Assembly (NCBI GenBank): GCA_900547305.1
Contig: URGH01000010.1
Location: 1 to 50,547, forward strand
Length of the DNA stretch: 50,547 bases
Direction: 5' to 3'
Origin: an uncultured Oscillospiraceae bacterium
GTDB lineage: Bacteria > Bacillota > Clostridia > Oscillospirales > Acutalibacteraceae
The notes under the pieces are model-generated. The model worked only from the letters and a program-made list of their open reading frames with translations, was not told where the DNA came from and did not search any database. The translations under genes were made by a program, and so were the position numbers. Positions 32,987 through 41,325 of the stretch are shown here, piece by piece. The first letter of the stretch is position 1. The number at the start of each line of letters is the position of its first letter.

Positions 32987-35068
32987 TTATTCAACCTCAA
33001 TTTGGAATGCATCAGTAATTCCGTAAATATCAAGCAACTGTTTAGCGTAAACTCTGGTCCTGTCTGAGCTTAAACAGCTTTCAACGAATACACCGGAATT
33101 TTTAATTTCGATTGGGTCAACAAGTTTATCCTTGGATACGGAAATAATTGGATCTTTTTCGGGATAGTTCTTTTTTGAAGTTGATTTATGTATAGAATTA
33201 TTCTTGGCAATTTCCGACATCAAATTATTATCATAATCAAAAGCAAGCTCGCAAATCGTGGTGAAAAAGTTCTTCCACGATGCAACAGAAATAACTTTGC
33301 TCTCAAAAAGAATTTGTCTGACATTAGTTCCGGACATTGGCGTTGAAATATCAGATAATGAATATAATCCTGCGGAAAACTCTTCCGAAACGGTTTTAGT
33401 TTGGTAAGGACGAGTCCTCTTGAGCGGTGATGTAATTGCTGAACATGCCCTGTCTGAAATATCCTGATTTCTTTGCTTTATTTCATTTTCGGTCCATTTT
33501 TCGTATCTTGAAATCTGGGATGTGATATTAAACTGAATATCTCTTATCTGTTTTAATTTTAAATCCCACGGCTTGTTTGAATTGACAGAGTTATATCCCA
33601 AAGACATAGGAGTAAGGTTGCCTATGCAATTCAAATAGGTGTCATAAATTCTGTCAGCCTGTTCTTTACCGCCCAAATTATCTATCCACCAAGAGGATAA
33701 TTTTTGCGGCATCAGATGTTCAACGGTTACTTCTTTCAACGGCACCGAGATGTTTTTTGTTTCATAATCTTCAATTCTTAAAAGTAACGCTCGCGCATAA
33801 TTAGTATTAACAGACTTCATGAGCGCCTCTTTAAACTCCATATCATCCGGAAATCTTCCGGAGACCGCACTGCTGTTTGAAAGTTCAAACAAAATTGTTT
33901 CATAGCTTAAAGTAATTTCTTCCGAGTTTAATTTTTCAAGCAATTGATTAACAACCGAACGAAGCGCGCCGCCGCCGCCGGATGGAGCTACTATTCTGTA
34001 TCTGATCATAAAGTCAACAAGCAATCTCAAAATTTTCAGCAGCTCGGGTGTGTTTGTATTAAAAAGTCTGTCAAACAGATACATATATAAAGAGTATAAA
34101 TCATCTGTTCTTAAAAGATTCAGATACGAGAGTTCTTTATTGACTTTTTCACTCGGCGAACATTCAAATTTAATCCATTTAAAGAATGTGGAGAAATGCT
34201 TTAGACTGTCTAATATTTCGGTGTGAGTAGCGCTGGTTTCATTAAAATGCTCTTTAAACATTTTATATATAGCGTCATCCGGAACGTCATCGAAAACATT
34301 CATTATCAAATAGTCCCGCGCAAACCGAGAAATATTTTCGTTCTTAACATTGGTTTCTATCGGTATCCAATAATTTTTATATAGGTCTTCCTGTTCTTTG
34401 GAAGAATTGGCAAGCAATAAATAATTTCGTATCAAATCGGCGGAGGTAAGCTTTTTCCCGGTTGAATTGATTTTTTCAAAAATGGTTTGGACTGCATTCA
34501 AATCGTTGCTTATTTGAAGGTTTACATCCACAACTTCCAATTTAGTAATGGTATCATAGATTATTTTAGGCTCAATATCGCACTTATTTAATAATTCTAT
34601 AAATCTCTTATAGTTTTTTACAATATTGCTTTCCTTATGAGCCTCGTTAACCTTGCCGTCAATAACAGAAATAAAATCGTCGGAATCGTAAGAGGTTTGT
34701 TTTAATCTGATCCGATAATTTTCCATGTTTGTATCGTTTTTCAAATAGCGAATGTTTATACTCTGCTTTATTGCTTCATCCTCGGCGACATCTCTTATAG
34801 CGCACAAAAGTAACAGTATTGTTGTGACGCGCTGTTGACCGTCTACCAAAATAAATTCGCTGTATGCGGCACCGCCGTTTTCACCCGAATAATAGATGAC
34901 ATTTCCGAGATAATGAGTTTTTTTAGTTTTATAAGCAGTTATAATATCGTCAAACAGTTCATCGCACTGCTCATGGCTCCACTCATAGTTTCTTTGAAAC
35001 GGAGGAATTATAAAACATTTATCCAAGCCGCCTATTAAATTTAAAATGGTTTCTTCCCTTGCTCGCAT
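32987..35068 (-). CDS. DUF262/DUF1524 protein (GmrSD-like, modification-dependent restriction type)
   Basis: This 693-residue protein has an N-terminal DUF262 domain with PPFQRNYEWS (about 22-31) and the ParB-like LVDGQQRVTTILLLL near 75. A C-terminal DUF1524 HNH-type domain follows, with VEHLMPQ near 444 and IGNLTPM...YNSVNSN. These two domains in one chain are the GmrS and GmrD parts of type IV restriction enzymes, which cut phage DNA with modified bases using NTP. About 150 further residues form an unassigned C-terminal domain. AAAGGAG precedes the ATG. AT-rich composition suggests transfer. Confidence 0.87.
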   Translation of the reverse strand: MRAREETILNLIGGLDKCFIIPPFQRNYEWSHEQCDELFDDIITAYKTKKTHYLGNVIYYSGENGGAAYSEFILVDGQQRVTTILLLLCAIRDVAEDEAIKQSINIRYLKNDTNMENYRIRLKQTSYDSDDFISVIDGKVNEAHKESNIVKNYKRFIELLNKCDIEPKIIYDTITKLEVVDVNLQISNDLNAVQTIFEKINSTGKKLTSADLIRNYLLLANSSKEQEDLYKNYWIPIETNVKNENISRFARDYLIMNVFDDVPDDAIYKMFKEHFNETSATHTEILDSLKHFSTFFKWIKFECSPSEKVNKELSYLNLLRTDDLYSLYMYLFDRLFNTNTPELLKILRLLVDFMIRYRIVAPSGGGGALRSVVNQLLEKLNSEEITLSYETILFELSNSSAVSGRFPDDMEFKEALMKSVNTNYARALLLRIEDYETKNISVPLKEVTVEHLMPQKLSSWWIDNLGGKEQADRIYDTYLNCIGNLTPMSLGYNSVNSNKPWDLKLKQIRDIQFNITSQISRYEKWTENEIKQRNQDISDRACSAITSPLKRTRPYQTKTVSEEFSAGLYSLSDISTPMSGTNVRQILFESKVISVASWKNFFTTICELAFDYDNNLMSEIAKNNSIHKSTSKKNYPEKDPIISVSKDKLVDPIEIKNSGVFVESCLSSDRTRVYAKQLLDIYGITDAFQIEVE

Positions 35069-35254
35069 AGTATTATCTCCTTTTGATTTTTTAACTTCTG
35101 TCGATATTATAGCACATATGGATTTTAATTTCTACGCCATAATATGACAAAATCTTAAACAAATATTAGCGTTTTATGCTATTTTTCTTGAAATTATGAT
35201 GTGCAACACAAATTTGCCCAGTATCTTTACTATATAATAAATTATGCAAAATGT

Positions 35255-35443
35255 CTAACTGTCGGAGTTGTCTTCTTCCTCATCCGTTGTTCTCTCATCG
35301 GGGAGCGGTTCATCTTCGTTGTCCGTTTCGTCGTCTTCTTCATCGTCCGTATTAAACGGATTGTTCGGGTCCTGCGCGGTTGCAATTAAAAATTCCAGCG
35401 CGTCAACCTTACCGTCGCCGTTTAAATCAAAAAAATTTTTCAT
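35255..35443 (-). CDS. Small acidic protein with one EF-hand/dockerin-like loop
   Basis: This 62-residue protein opens MKNFFDLNGDGKVDALEF, a canonical DxNxDGxxxxxEF calcium loop, and continues into a very acidic Asp/Glu tail (DDEEDDETDNED). It has no signal peptide. The ATG at 35443 is chosen because AGGTGA lies six bases upstream. The longer frame up to 35614 overlaps the next gene. It is the last gene of the AAA-protease group. A role as a small calcium-responsive partner is speculation. Confidence 0.6.
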   Translation of the reverse strand: MKNFFDLNGDGKVDALEFLIATAQDPNNPFNTDDEEDDETDNEDEPLPDERTTDEEEDNSDS

Positions 35444-35469
35444 AAAATCACCTGTTCCGATTTTTAAAA

Positions 35470-35928
35470 TTATAATTCGCTTAAAGTATGCAGTATACAA
35501 AAATATATGCTGAATACCTGCACAACCGTTCTTAAAACTTTCAAAAAAAGAGCAATTTCCGTATTTAAAGAGCTTATTGAAAAGGTCAGCGCAATAGCAA
35601 TCATTCCGGGCCAATACTCTAAAAAAGCATATATAAAAAATTGGGCTCCGTACCGCTCGCGGTGCTCGTGCTTCGGCTTGTATTTTAAATACTTAAAGGC
35701 TTTTTTAAAAACTCCGGGGGCAAACACAATGAAAAAGGACGCATAAATCGGTAAAGAAATCCGACCCAACCCGCAGCCGCTGAAAAAGGCTGCGGCTATA
35801 AGACTAACCGAAATAAGAATGCAAGCACACTGCCATATGTAGAAAGCGCCGTTTAAGAAAATTTCGGTTTTTTCAAACTCCGCATTTTCCGGTTCACGCT
35901 CATTTATAAGCCAAAGCAAATATCTCAA
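35470..35928 (-). CDS. Membrane protein of unknown function
   Basis: This 152-residue protein has about four hydrophobic segments (about residues 28-50, 58-75, 98-118 and 128-150) with a basic loop in the middle (KYLKYKPKHEHRERYG). I recognise no family. It lies 13 bases after the FtsH-like gene on the same strand and could supply the membrane anchor that the protease lacks. That is inference. Confidence 0.6.
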   Translation of the reverse strand: MRYLLWLINEREPENAEFEKTEIFLNGAFYIWQCACILISVSLIAAAFFSGCGLGRISLPIYASFFIVFAPGVFKKAFKYLKYKPKHEHRERYGAQFFIYAFLEYWPGMIAIALTFSISSLNTEIALFLKVLRTVVQVFSIYFCILHTLSEL

Positions 35929-35941
35929 TTAAATACATCCC

Positions 35942-37237
35942 CTATGCCGCCGGTTTTATTTCGGCGGCATTTTTAATTTCAAAAAGCTCGTTTCTGCTGA
36001 GCGTCTGATTTTTTATAAGAGCCTCAACAATGCTGTCAAGCATTTCGCGGTTTTCGGATATTACGGCTTCGGCTTTTTTGTCCGCTTCGTTAAGCTTTTG
36101 CAAAAGCGCCTCTGAAACCGTTTCTTTAATTTTTTCCGATACTATATTGCCAGGGTGCATATTTACGGCAAGCACAACGCCGTCATAACCGTACGCCGCC
36201 TGACTTAACGTTAAAAAACGTATTCTTGCCGCGGCGCATCGCAGGTCTGAATCAGAGCCGACGGAATACTCCCCGTAAATCACCCGCTCCGCAACATGAC
36301 CCGCGAGCAGCACAGCCACCTCATTTTCAATTTGGCTTACCGTGCCTATACCGTCCTCGGGATTTATAAATTGAATATGCCCGCAGCTTTCCCCCTGCGG
36401 CAGAATACTGGCGCCGTACAGACAATCGGGAGCTAATTTCAGTGTCAAAAGCGCGTGCCCCGCCTCGTGAACAGCAATTCTTTTCAGCATTTGCGGGTCT
36501 TCCGAAGGGTCCTTCTCTCCGCCCTCAAAGGCGAATTTGTTCATTATAATGCGTATATCGGAAATATCAATGCAAGGCGTTTCCTTTTCCGCAGCCAAAA
36601 TACCTGTTTCGTTTGCAAGACATTCAATTTTAGCGCCGGTATACCCATAGGTAATTTTTGCAATATACCCGTAGTCGACGTCATTCTTCATCCTAAGCCT
36701 GTCGAAATACTCTTTAACTATCAACCGCCGCGTCGCCTCGTCCGGAGCCTCTATGTGCAGCCGTCGGTCAAATCTTCCCGGGCGCAGCAATGCCTCGCCT
36801 ATAGAGTCGGTGTCGTTGCAGGTGGCGGCAACAAGCACATCGTCATCCTCGTTAAGACCGTCAAGCTCCTGCAAAAGCGCTTTCTTTATGCTGTCGTTCA
36901 TTTCCATCATAAAGTGTTCGCTTGTTCCGGCAATTTTATCAAGCTCATCAAGCAGTATAACCGCCGGAGCGGAATTTTTCGCTCTTTCAAAAACCGCCCT
37001 AAGCTCGTTTACGGCATCCTCCTCGCAGCAGTTTGCCGCTCGCAGCTCTATAAGGCTTATCCCGTCTGCCGCAATAGATTTCGCAAGCACCGTTTTGCCC
37101 ACGCCCGGCTCGCCGTAAAGCACAATTCCGCGCGGTATTCTTATTCCGTATTTACGGTAGCGCGCTGAATTTTTAAGCATTTCGCGCAGCTGTGCAATTT
37201 CCTTTCGCTCCTTCTCATACCCGACAATTTTACCCAT
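35942..37237 (-). CDS. FtsH-like AAA+ metalloprotease lacking N-terminal membrane spans
   Basis: This 431-residue protein has an AAA+ domain with Walker A YGEPGVGKTVLAKS near 41, Walker B VILLDELDKIAG near 96 and the second region of homology ALLRPGRFDRRLHI. It is followed by an M41 peptidase domain with the zinc motif HEAGH near 257 and the third ligand in GSDSDLRCAA near 327. Ordinary FtsH has two N-terminal transmembrane helices and about 600 residues. This protein starts directly at the AAA domain. It is probably a soluble protease or a partner of the adjacent membrane protein. Confidence 0.85.
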   Translation of the reverse strand: MGKIVGYEKERKEIAQLREMLKNSARYRKYGIRIPRGIVLYGEPGVGKTVLAKSIAADGISLIELRAANCCEEDAVNELRAVFERAKNSAPAVILLDELDKIAGTSEHFMMEMNDSIKKALLQELDGLNEDDDVLVAATCNDTDSIGEALLRPGRFDRRLHIEAPDEATRRLIVKEYFDRLRMKNDVDYGYIAKITYGYTGAKIECLANETGILAAEKETPCIDISDIRIIMNKFAFEGGEKDPSEDPQMLKRIAVHEAGHALLTLKLAPDCLYGASILPQGESCGHIQFINPEDGIGTVSQIENEVAVLLAGHVAERVIYGEYSVGSDSDLRCAAARIRFLTLSQAAYGYDGVVLAVNMHPGNIVSEKIKETVSEALLQKLNEADKKAEAVISENREMLDSIVEALIKNQTLSRNELFEIKNAAEIKPAA

Positions 37238-37271
37238 AGTAAATACTCCTTGAAATTATTCATAATTTGTA

Positions 37272-37739
37272 TTAAGCAGCCATATCATAGTAATTCAATT
37301 CATCATATTTAAACTGACCCCTGGTATTCAGCCTATTATGTTCATCGTATCCCAATTTTGACAGTTTCTTTATATTTCGACTGCCATCATCAAACTGCTT
37401 ATCTTCATATAAATCCGAATTTATCCCAAAATATGTTTCCTCCGGCATAATCCGGTCTGCAAATTGCCCCTGTATTAAAAGCTGCTCTTGTTTATTTTGA
37501 CATAGATTATATGGATCTTTATTGAATTCCTCACAACCTTTTCTGTATTCATAATACGAAATTTCATTCACAGAAATTATTGCATCTTTACGATCATGCT
37601 TTACTCTGGGTCGTGCTCTGACGATTACCGCTGCCTCGGAGCCGCTCGCAGCCTCAACATAAAAAGCGATTTTTATATAATAATTTGGTCCGCCGACATG
37701 CCCGCACTTTGCTTCAACTGCGAAAAACTTTTTTTCCAT
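37272..37739 (-). CDS. Conserved hypothetical protein
   Basis: This 155-residue protein begins MEKKFFAVEAKCGHVG. A first half with alternating hydrophobic strands (YYIKIAFYVEA, AVIVRARPRVKHDRKDAIISV) resembles short conserved Firmicutes proteins I have seen, but no function is known. A CGGAGGG site precedes the ATG. It is 34 bases before the FtsH-like gene and shares its promoter, so it may be a substrate or adaptor of that protease. The link is inference. Confidence 0.65.
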   Translation of the reverse strand: MEKKFFAVEAKCGHVGGPNYYIKIAFYVEAASGSEAAVIVRARPRVKHDRKDAIISVNEISYYEYRKGCEEFNKDPYNLCQNKQEQLLIQGQFADRIMPEETYFGINSDLYEDKQFDDGSRNIKKLSKLGYDEHNRLNTRGQFKYDELNYYDMAA

Positions 37740-37779
37740 AATACTTTCCCTCCGAATTCATTTTTCTTTCTGTATATTT

Positions 37780-37808
37780 ATGATACACTGCTTTTCATTT
37801 GGAGTCAA
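37780..37808 (-). promoter_or_regulatory. Promoter of the 37.7-35.3 kb minus-strand operon
   Basis: On the minus strand TTGACT (37808-37803) and TATCAT (37785-37780) are 17 bases apart. Confidence 0.62.
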
Positions 37809-37810
37809 TG

Positions 37811-37906
37811 AACTTATTTGAAGTAAAATAAGTTGTGTATTTTAACAGTTATGTAGCCTATATAAGGCTAAAATTTAAAATATTAAGTTGCTAATTTTAG
37901 CAACTT
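37811..37906. promoter_or_regulatory. Three inverted repeats between divergent promoters
   Basis: AACTTATTT/AAATAAGTT (arms 37811-37819 and 37826-37834) lies directly upstream of the minus-strand -35 box. TAGCC/GGCTA (37854-37870) lies in the middle. AAGTTGCTAA/TTAGCAACTT (37885-37906, two-base loop) lies directly upstream of the WYL gene promoter. The outer two are plausible operators for the WYL regulator. Confidence 0.55.
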
Positions 37907-37914
37907 TAAAAACA

Positions 37915-37943
37915 TTGACATTAAAATAAAAATAATTTATAAT
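37915..37943 (+). promoter_or_regulatory. Promoter of the WYL gene
   Basis: TTGACA (37915-37920) and TATAAT (37938-37943) are separated by 17 bases, a consensus promoter. Confidence 0.8.
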
Positions 37944-37982
37944 ATAATTAAGAATTTATTTTCCGAAAGTAGATGTATTAAA

Positions 37983-38990
37983 TTGATTGTTCCGGACTAT
38001 ATGAGTATAAAACTGATTTTATCAATAGGATGTTATCAAAGGCTCGATTCAGACAGCAAACTATGCTATATATCAAAAAGCAAACTTATTGAAAATATAA
38101 TTACCGTATTTTGCAGGAAATCAAAACAAATAAAGGAACTTACATTTTCTGAAAAAGAAAGTGAGGGTATAACAGCAAAGCTATTTGAAAATGACAATAA
38201 TATTATATTTTTCAAAACCTTCTCAAAGCTTTTGGTTAATGCCGGAGATCAAAACAATTATTTTTCAAGGCGGCGGAATTTAAAGGGAAAGAAAAAAATC
38301 TATCAATGGACTGTGACAAAATTGGCAGCTGACAGCTTAAGAAACGACACCTTATCAAAGAACGAATCTTCGCCTTTTATTTCAGAACTTTTGGAAGAGT
38401 ATTCTACGCTTGATTACGGAATACGTGAACGAATAATGTTTTTGGATAGAATTGACAAGATAGATGAAGCAATAGAGAATAACCGTAAGATAAAATTTAC
38501 ATCAAAAAGCGGTAACCCACATACAATAAGTCCTTATAAAATTATGACAGAACCGGATCTAAGGTATAATTATCTGATTTGTGATAATTTTGATGGTGGC
38601 GCTAAGTTCGGTAGCATTAGAATATTCAATATGAAAAATATAAAAATAATCAAAGCCCAACAGTCAAAAGTGGACGAAATGAAAATTGACAATCTCCTTT
38701 CTGAGCGTTCAATACCGTATTTGCAATCAGAAAGCGAAATCATAGAAGTATTATTGAATAAACAAGGTGAGGAAAATTACCGTTCTTTATTGCACAACCG
38801 CCCCAGACTTGTTTCCCATGAAAATGAATATAAGAACGGCTTTAAACGATATTTATTTGAATGTTCGCAGTTTCAGGCAAAAATATATTTTCTCGGTTTT
38901 GGGACGACTGCACTGGTTATAAAGCCCCAAAAATTAGCAGATGAAATTAAAGCTTTTTATAAAGAAGCATTTGATTTCTATAATAAGTAA
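37983..38990 (+). CDS. WYL-domain transcriptional regulator
   Basis: This 335-residue protein has a divergent N-terminal winged-helix-like part (about 1-130). A WYL domain (about 150-235) contains the SPYKIMTEPDLRYNYLICDN strand pair. A C-terminal WCX-like extension (about 250-330) follows. WYL proteins bind ligands such as nucleic acid pieces and are frequent regulators of phage-defence islands. No strong ribosome-binding site is seen. The start is the TTG at 37983, or the ATG at 38001. It is very AT-rich, unlike the host genes. Confidence 0.78.
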   Translation: MIVPDYMSIKLILSIGCYQRLDSDSKLCYISKSKLIENIITVFCRKSKQIKELTFSEKESEGITAKLFENDNNIIFFKTFSKLLVNAGDQNNYFSRRRNLKGKKKIYQWTVTKLAADSLRNDTLSKNESSPFISELLEEYSTLDYGIRERIMFLDRIDKIDEAIENNRKIKFTSKSGNPHTISPYKIMTEPDLRYNYLICDNFDGGAKFGSIRIFNMKNIKIIKAQQSKVDEMKIDNLLSERSIPYLQSESEIIEVLLNKQGEENYRSLLHNRPRLVSHENEYKNGFKRYLFECSQFQAKIYFLGFGTTALVIKPQKLADEIKAFYKEAFDFYNK

Positions 38991-39121
38991 TTTACTTATA
39001 GCTATAAGACCGCATATTAATTATTTTAAACGGTGTTGACTTTTGTGCTCTATTATTTGAAATATCAATTGTGATCTTATATATTCAAAATTGCAAAATA
39101 ATTGTTTTGGAGGACAATAAT

Positions 39122-40663
39122 ATGATAAGCATACGAAATTTATTAGAAAAAAGGGCTAAATATCCTATCACCAGGGACATGGATAGTTGGTTAGAAAAAG
39201 TTTTAAATGAGGATATCCAAAAGGATGTTTGGCTGGTCACAGTTTCCAACATATTTCATAGTTTAGGGCAAAAAAAGCTTTTAGAAAGTGTAAAGTTAAA
39301 ATATCATATTGCCGGAGTATATAATTTGAGTACTCCTTTTTATAATACAAGCATACAAATGGAATTGCTGCATTTAACAAATACCACACCTTATAATATG
39401 GATATTGCTGTTTATAAAGGACGAACATTTATTTACGGACAAAGAGACGTAAATAAATCCGACGAATCATTCACTTTGCCTGAGAGGTTTTCTTCAAAAT
39501 ACGAAAACTATCTTTCCAAGCTTGAGCTATGGATCAACGGTGGTTCTATACCCAATGATGATGAATTAGGAGAATATGAATATAATTCAATTGCAACCGA
39601 CAATGTAGAAGAAGAATACCTATTCCCTGAATATTATAGTAAACAAGCGATAAAAGCAAGGAAATTACTTGAGCATGAAAATCCTGTTAAATTAAAAGAG
39701 GTTGCTGATATTTTTCTTCCCCGACCCGTAAACGAAAAAACGGGAAAGGTTGCAATATTCTCGGATTTAAAATATCCCTTTAATCCCGAAACAATAGAAG
39801 AAAAAACCGCCACTTCTGTTATTTTGCAAAAAAATGATATCATTTTATCAAGGGTCAATAATTCTATGCCTTTTTTGATTATTGACGATTTGAATCAAAC
39901 AGTTTATGCGAATCGGAATATGTATGTGATACGCTGCAAAAACATACAACCCGAATATTTGTTTCTTTACTTGGGAAGTGACACATATAAAAATATTTAT
40001 GCCAAATATTTTGTTGAACATTCTGCCGGAAGTTCCATACCGCTATTGAACCGCAGAGAAGTTGAAGATATTCCTGTTATTTTGCCAACTAATGATGAAG
40101 AATATTACAGTTTACAAGCCGATATTTTAACACACACAGAACGAAACTATAAATTCCCTAATAAAGGAGTGGAAAAGGATTATTATAAGAAAGAAGAAAA
40201 AATAGAAGATATATTAAGTTTAGAGCTTTCAAATAAAATAAAGATTTATTCTAACAATCAGCTTAAAGAAAAATTACGCTATGATTTTATAGAACTTAAT
40301 AATTGTTTTAAAGTAAAAGCATATAAAGCTACACTTATTCTTGCAGGATCAATTTTAGAAGCTATTCTTATTGATTGGTTATCCGAGATAAAAGGCGAGG
40401 ATTACTTCACAAATAATTATAAGGTACGCGGATATAATGGAAAAATAAGAAATGCAGTATTATCCGATTACATAAATGAAATTAAGGTATTGGAACAACC
40501 ACATTGGATTAAAGAAGCTGAACATGCTCATGAAATCAGGGATAAGAGAAATCTTGTCCATGCAAAATTAGGAATAAACTCTGATGAAATAAATGAAAAA
40601 ACCTGCAAAATGGTAATTGGGTATTTAAAGGATGTAATCGTGAGTAGGGGCATTGAAGAATAA
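39122..40663 (+). CDS. Fusion of methyltransferase-like, type I S-subunit-like and HEPN-like domains
   Basis: This protein of about 513 residues is chosen from the ATG at 39122 because GGAGG lies just upstream. Residues about 1-170 resemble the final part of an N6-DNA-methylase fold (DVWLVTVSNIFHSLGQ), without an NPPF motif. Residues about 188-355 look like a target-recognition domain of type I S subunits (VKLKEVADIF, then SSIPLLNRREVEDIPVILP). Residues about 390-505 are a HEPN-like helical domain with IRDKRNLVHAKLG, where Arg and His suit an Rx6H ribonuclease motif. No HsdM or HsdR gene is near. Function is inferred as a defence or toxin-like nuclease. Confidence 0.65.
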   Translation: MISIRNLLEKRAKYPITRDMDSWLEKVLNEDIQKDVWLVTVSNIFHSLGQKKLLESVKLKYHIAGVYNLSTPFYNTSIQMELLHLTNTTPYNMDIAVYKGRTFIYGQRDVNKSDESFTLPERFSSKYENYLSKLELWINGGSIPNDDELGEYEYNSIATDNVEEEYLFPEYYSKQAIKARKLLEHENPVKLKEVADIFLPRPVNEKTGKVAIFSDLKYPFNPETIEEKTATSVILQKNDIILSRVNNSMPFLIIDDLNQTVYANRNMYVIRCKNIQPEYLFLYLGSDTYKNIYAKYFVEHSAGSSIPLLNRREVEDIPVILPTNDEEYYSLQADILTHTERNYKFPNKGVEKDYYKKEEKIEDILSLELSNKIKIYSNNQLKEKLRYDFIELNNCFKVKAYKATLILAGSILEAILIDWLSEIKGEDYFTNNYKVRGYNGKIRNAVLSDYINEIKVLEQPHWIKEAEHAHEIRDKRNLVHAKLGINSDEINEKTCKMVIGYLKDVIVSRGIEE

Positions 40664-40731
40664 ATAATTGAATTTTAGTATTAAAAATCATTTTACTCAT
40701 CTATTAACCTGTTTCATTTATTCCCCGCCGC

Positions 40732-41082
40732 AAAAACAAAATAAACTTATTTATATTGAAAAAGAAGAGCTGATGCGCTATAATATAAAAGTCGTATCAG
40801 CTCTTTTCATATTTTCGGAAAGGCTTTGGAAACTGCAAATACTTAAATACTTATAAAATAAGGAGATATGGGAATAAATGAAATTAGGAATGGTAATTGC
40901 CGAACCGCGTTTCATATGTCCGTATAATTCCTTAAAATCTCATAAAACCCGATAGTACCGCGGGTTTGAAAAAAATCACTTTAATATATCTTTATACTTC
41001 TCTATGCAAGTCCACACCAAAATGGTGTAGTAAATGGTGAAGTAAGGTTTATGTAAAAAACGAAAAAGAGCCTATGCAATAA
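40732..41082. repeat. Direct repeat, copy 2 (about 350 bp)
   Basis: It matches 32604-32952 in the same orientation, with an identical core at 40845-41009. It carries the same promoter-like elements, hairpin and AAGGAGATATG. Differences cluster before the core. It separates the HEPN-fusion gene from the TIR/SIR2 locus. Confidence 0.93.
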
Positions 41083-41084
41083 AT

Positions 41085-41112
41085 AATCCCGCCTCACAAA
41101 GAGGACGGGATT
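41085..41112. terminator. Hairpin after direct repeat copy 2
   Basis: AATCCCGCCTC and GAGG-A-CGGGATT (41085-41112) form a stem followed by TTCTTGTT. A different terminator stands at the same place after copy 1. Confidence 0.65.
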
Positions 41113-41187
41113 TCTTGTTATATATGCGTCTTTTGTTTCTTTCGCAAAAAATAAAGCGGTTTTAATTTAATAATGCTTTAACTACTA

Positions 41188-41216
41188 TTGTAATTTTTAC
41201 AAATGTAGTTTATAAT
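41188..41216 (+). promoter_or_regulatory. Upstream promoter of the TIR/SIR2 locus
   Basis: TTGTAA (41188-41193) and TATAAT (41211-41216) are 17 bases apart. The box TACAAATGTA (41198-41207) lies between them. Confidence 0.55.
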
Positions 41217-41252
41217 ATAGGGTATAAAATAAAATCCAAGGACAAGACTAAT

Positions 41253-41302
41253 TACAAATGTATATTTATGTATTGACAAATAAAATACATTTGTAGTATA
41301 AT
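41253..41302 (+). promoter_or_regulatory. Main promoter of the TIR/SIR2 locus with flanking operator boxes
   Basis: TTGACA (41273-41278) and TATAAT (41297-41302) have an 18-base spacer. TACAAATGTA (41253-41262) sits upstream and its inverse TACATTTGTA (41286-41295) lies inside the spacer. With the copy at 41198 there are three boxes, likely sites for the ribbon-helix-helix protein encoded next. Confidence 0.7.
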
Positions 41303-41325
41303 AGTAAATGGAAAGGCGAATAAGT

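Noticed and set aside
35444..35614. Extended start for the EF-hand protein
   Set aside because: It overlaps the membrane protein gene and lacks a ribosome-binding site, whereas AGGTGA precedes the ATG at 35443.
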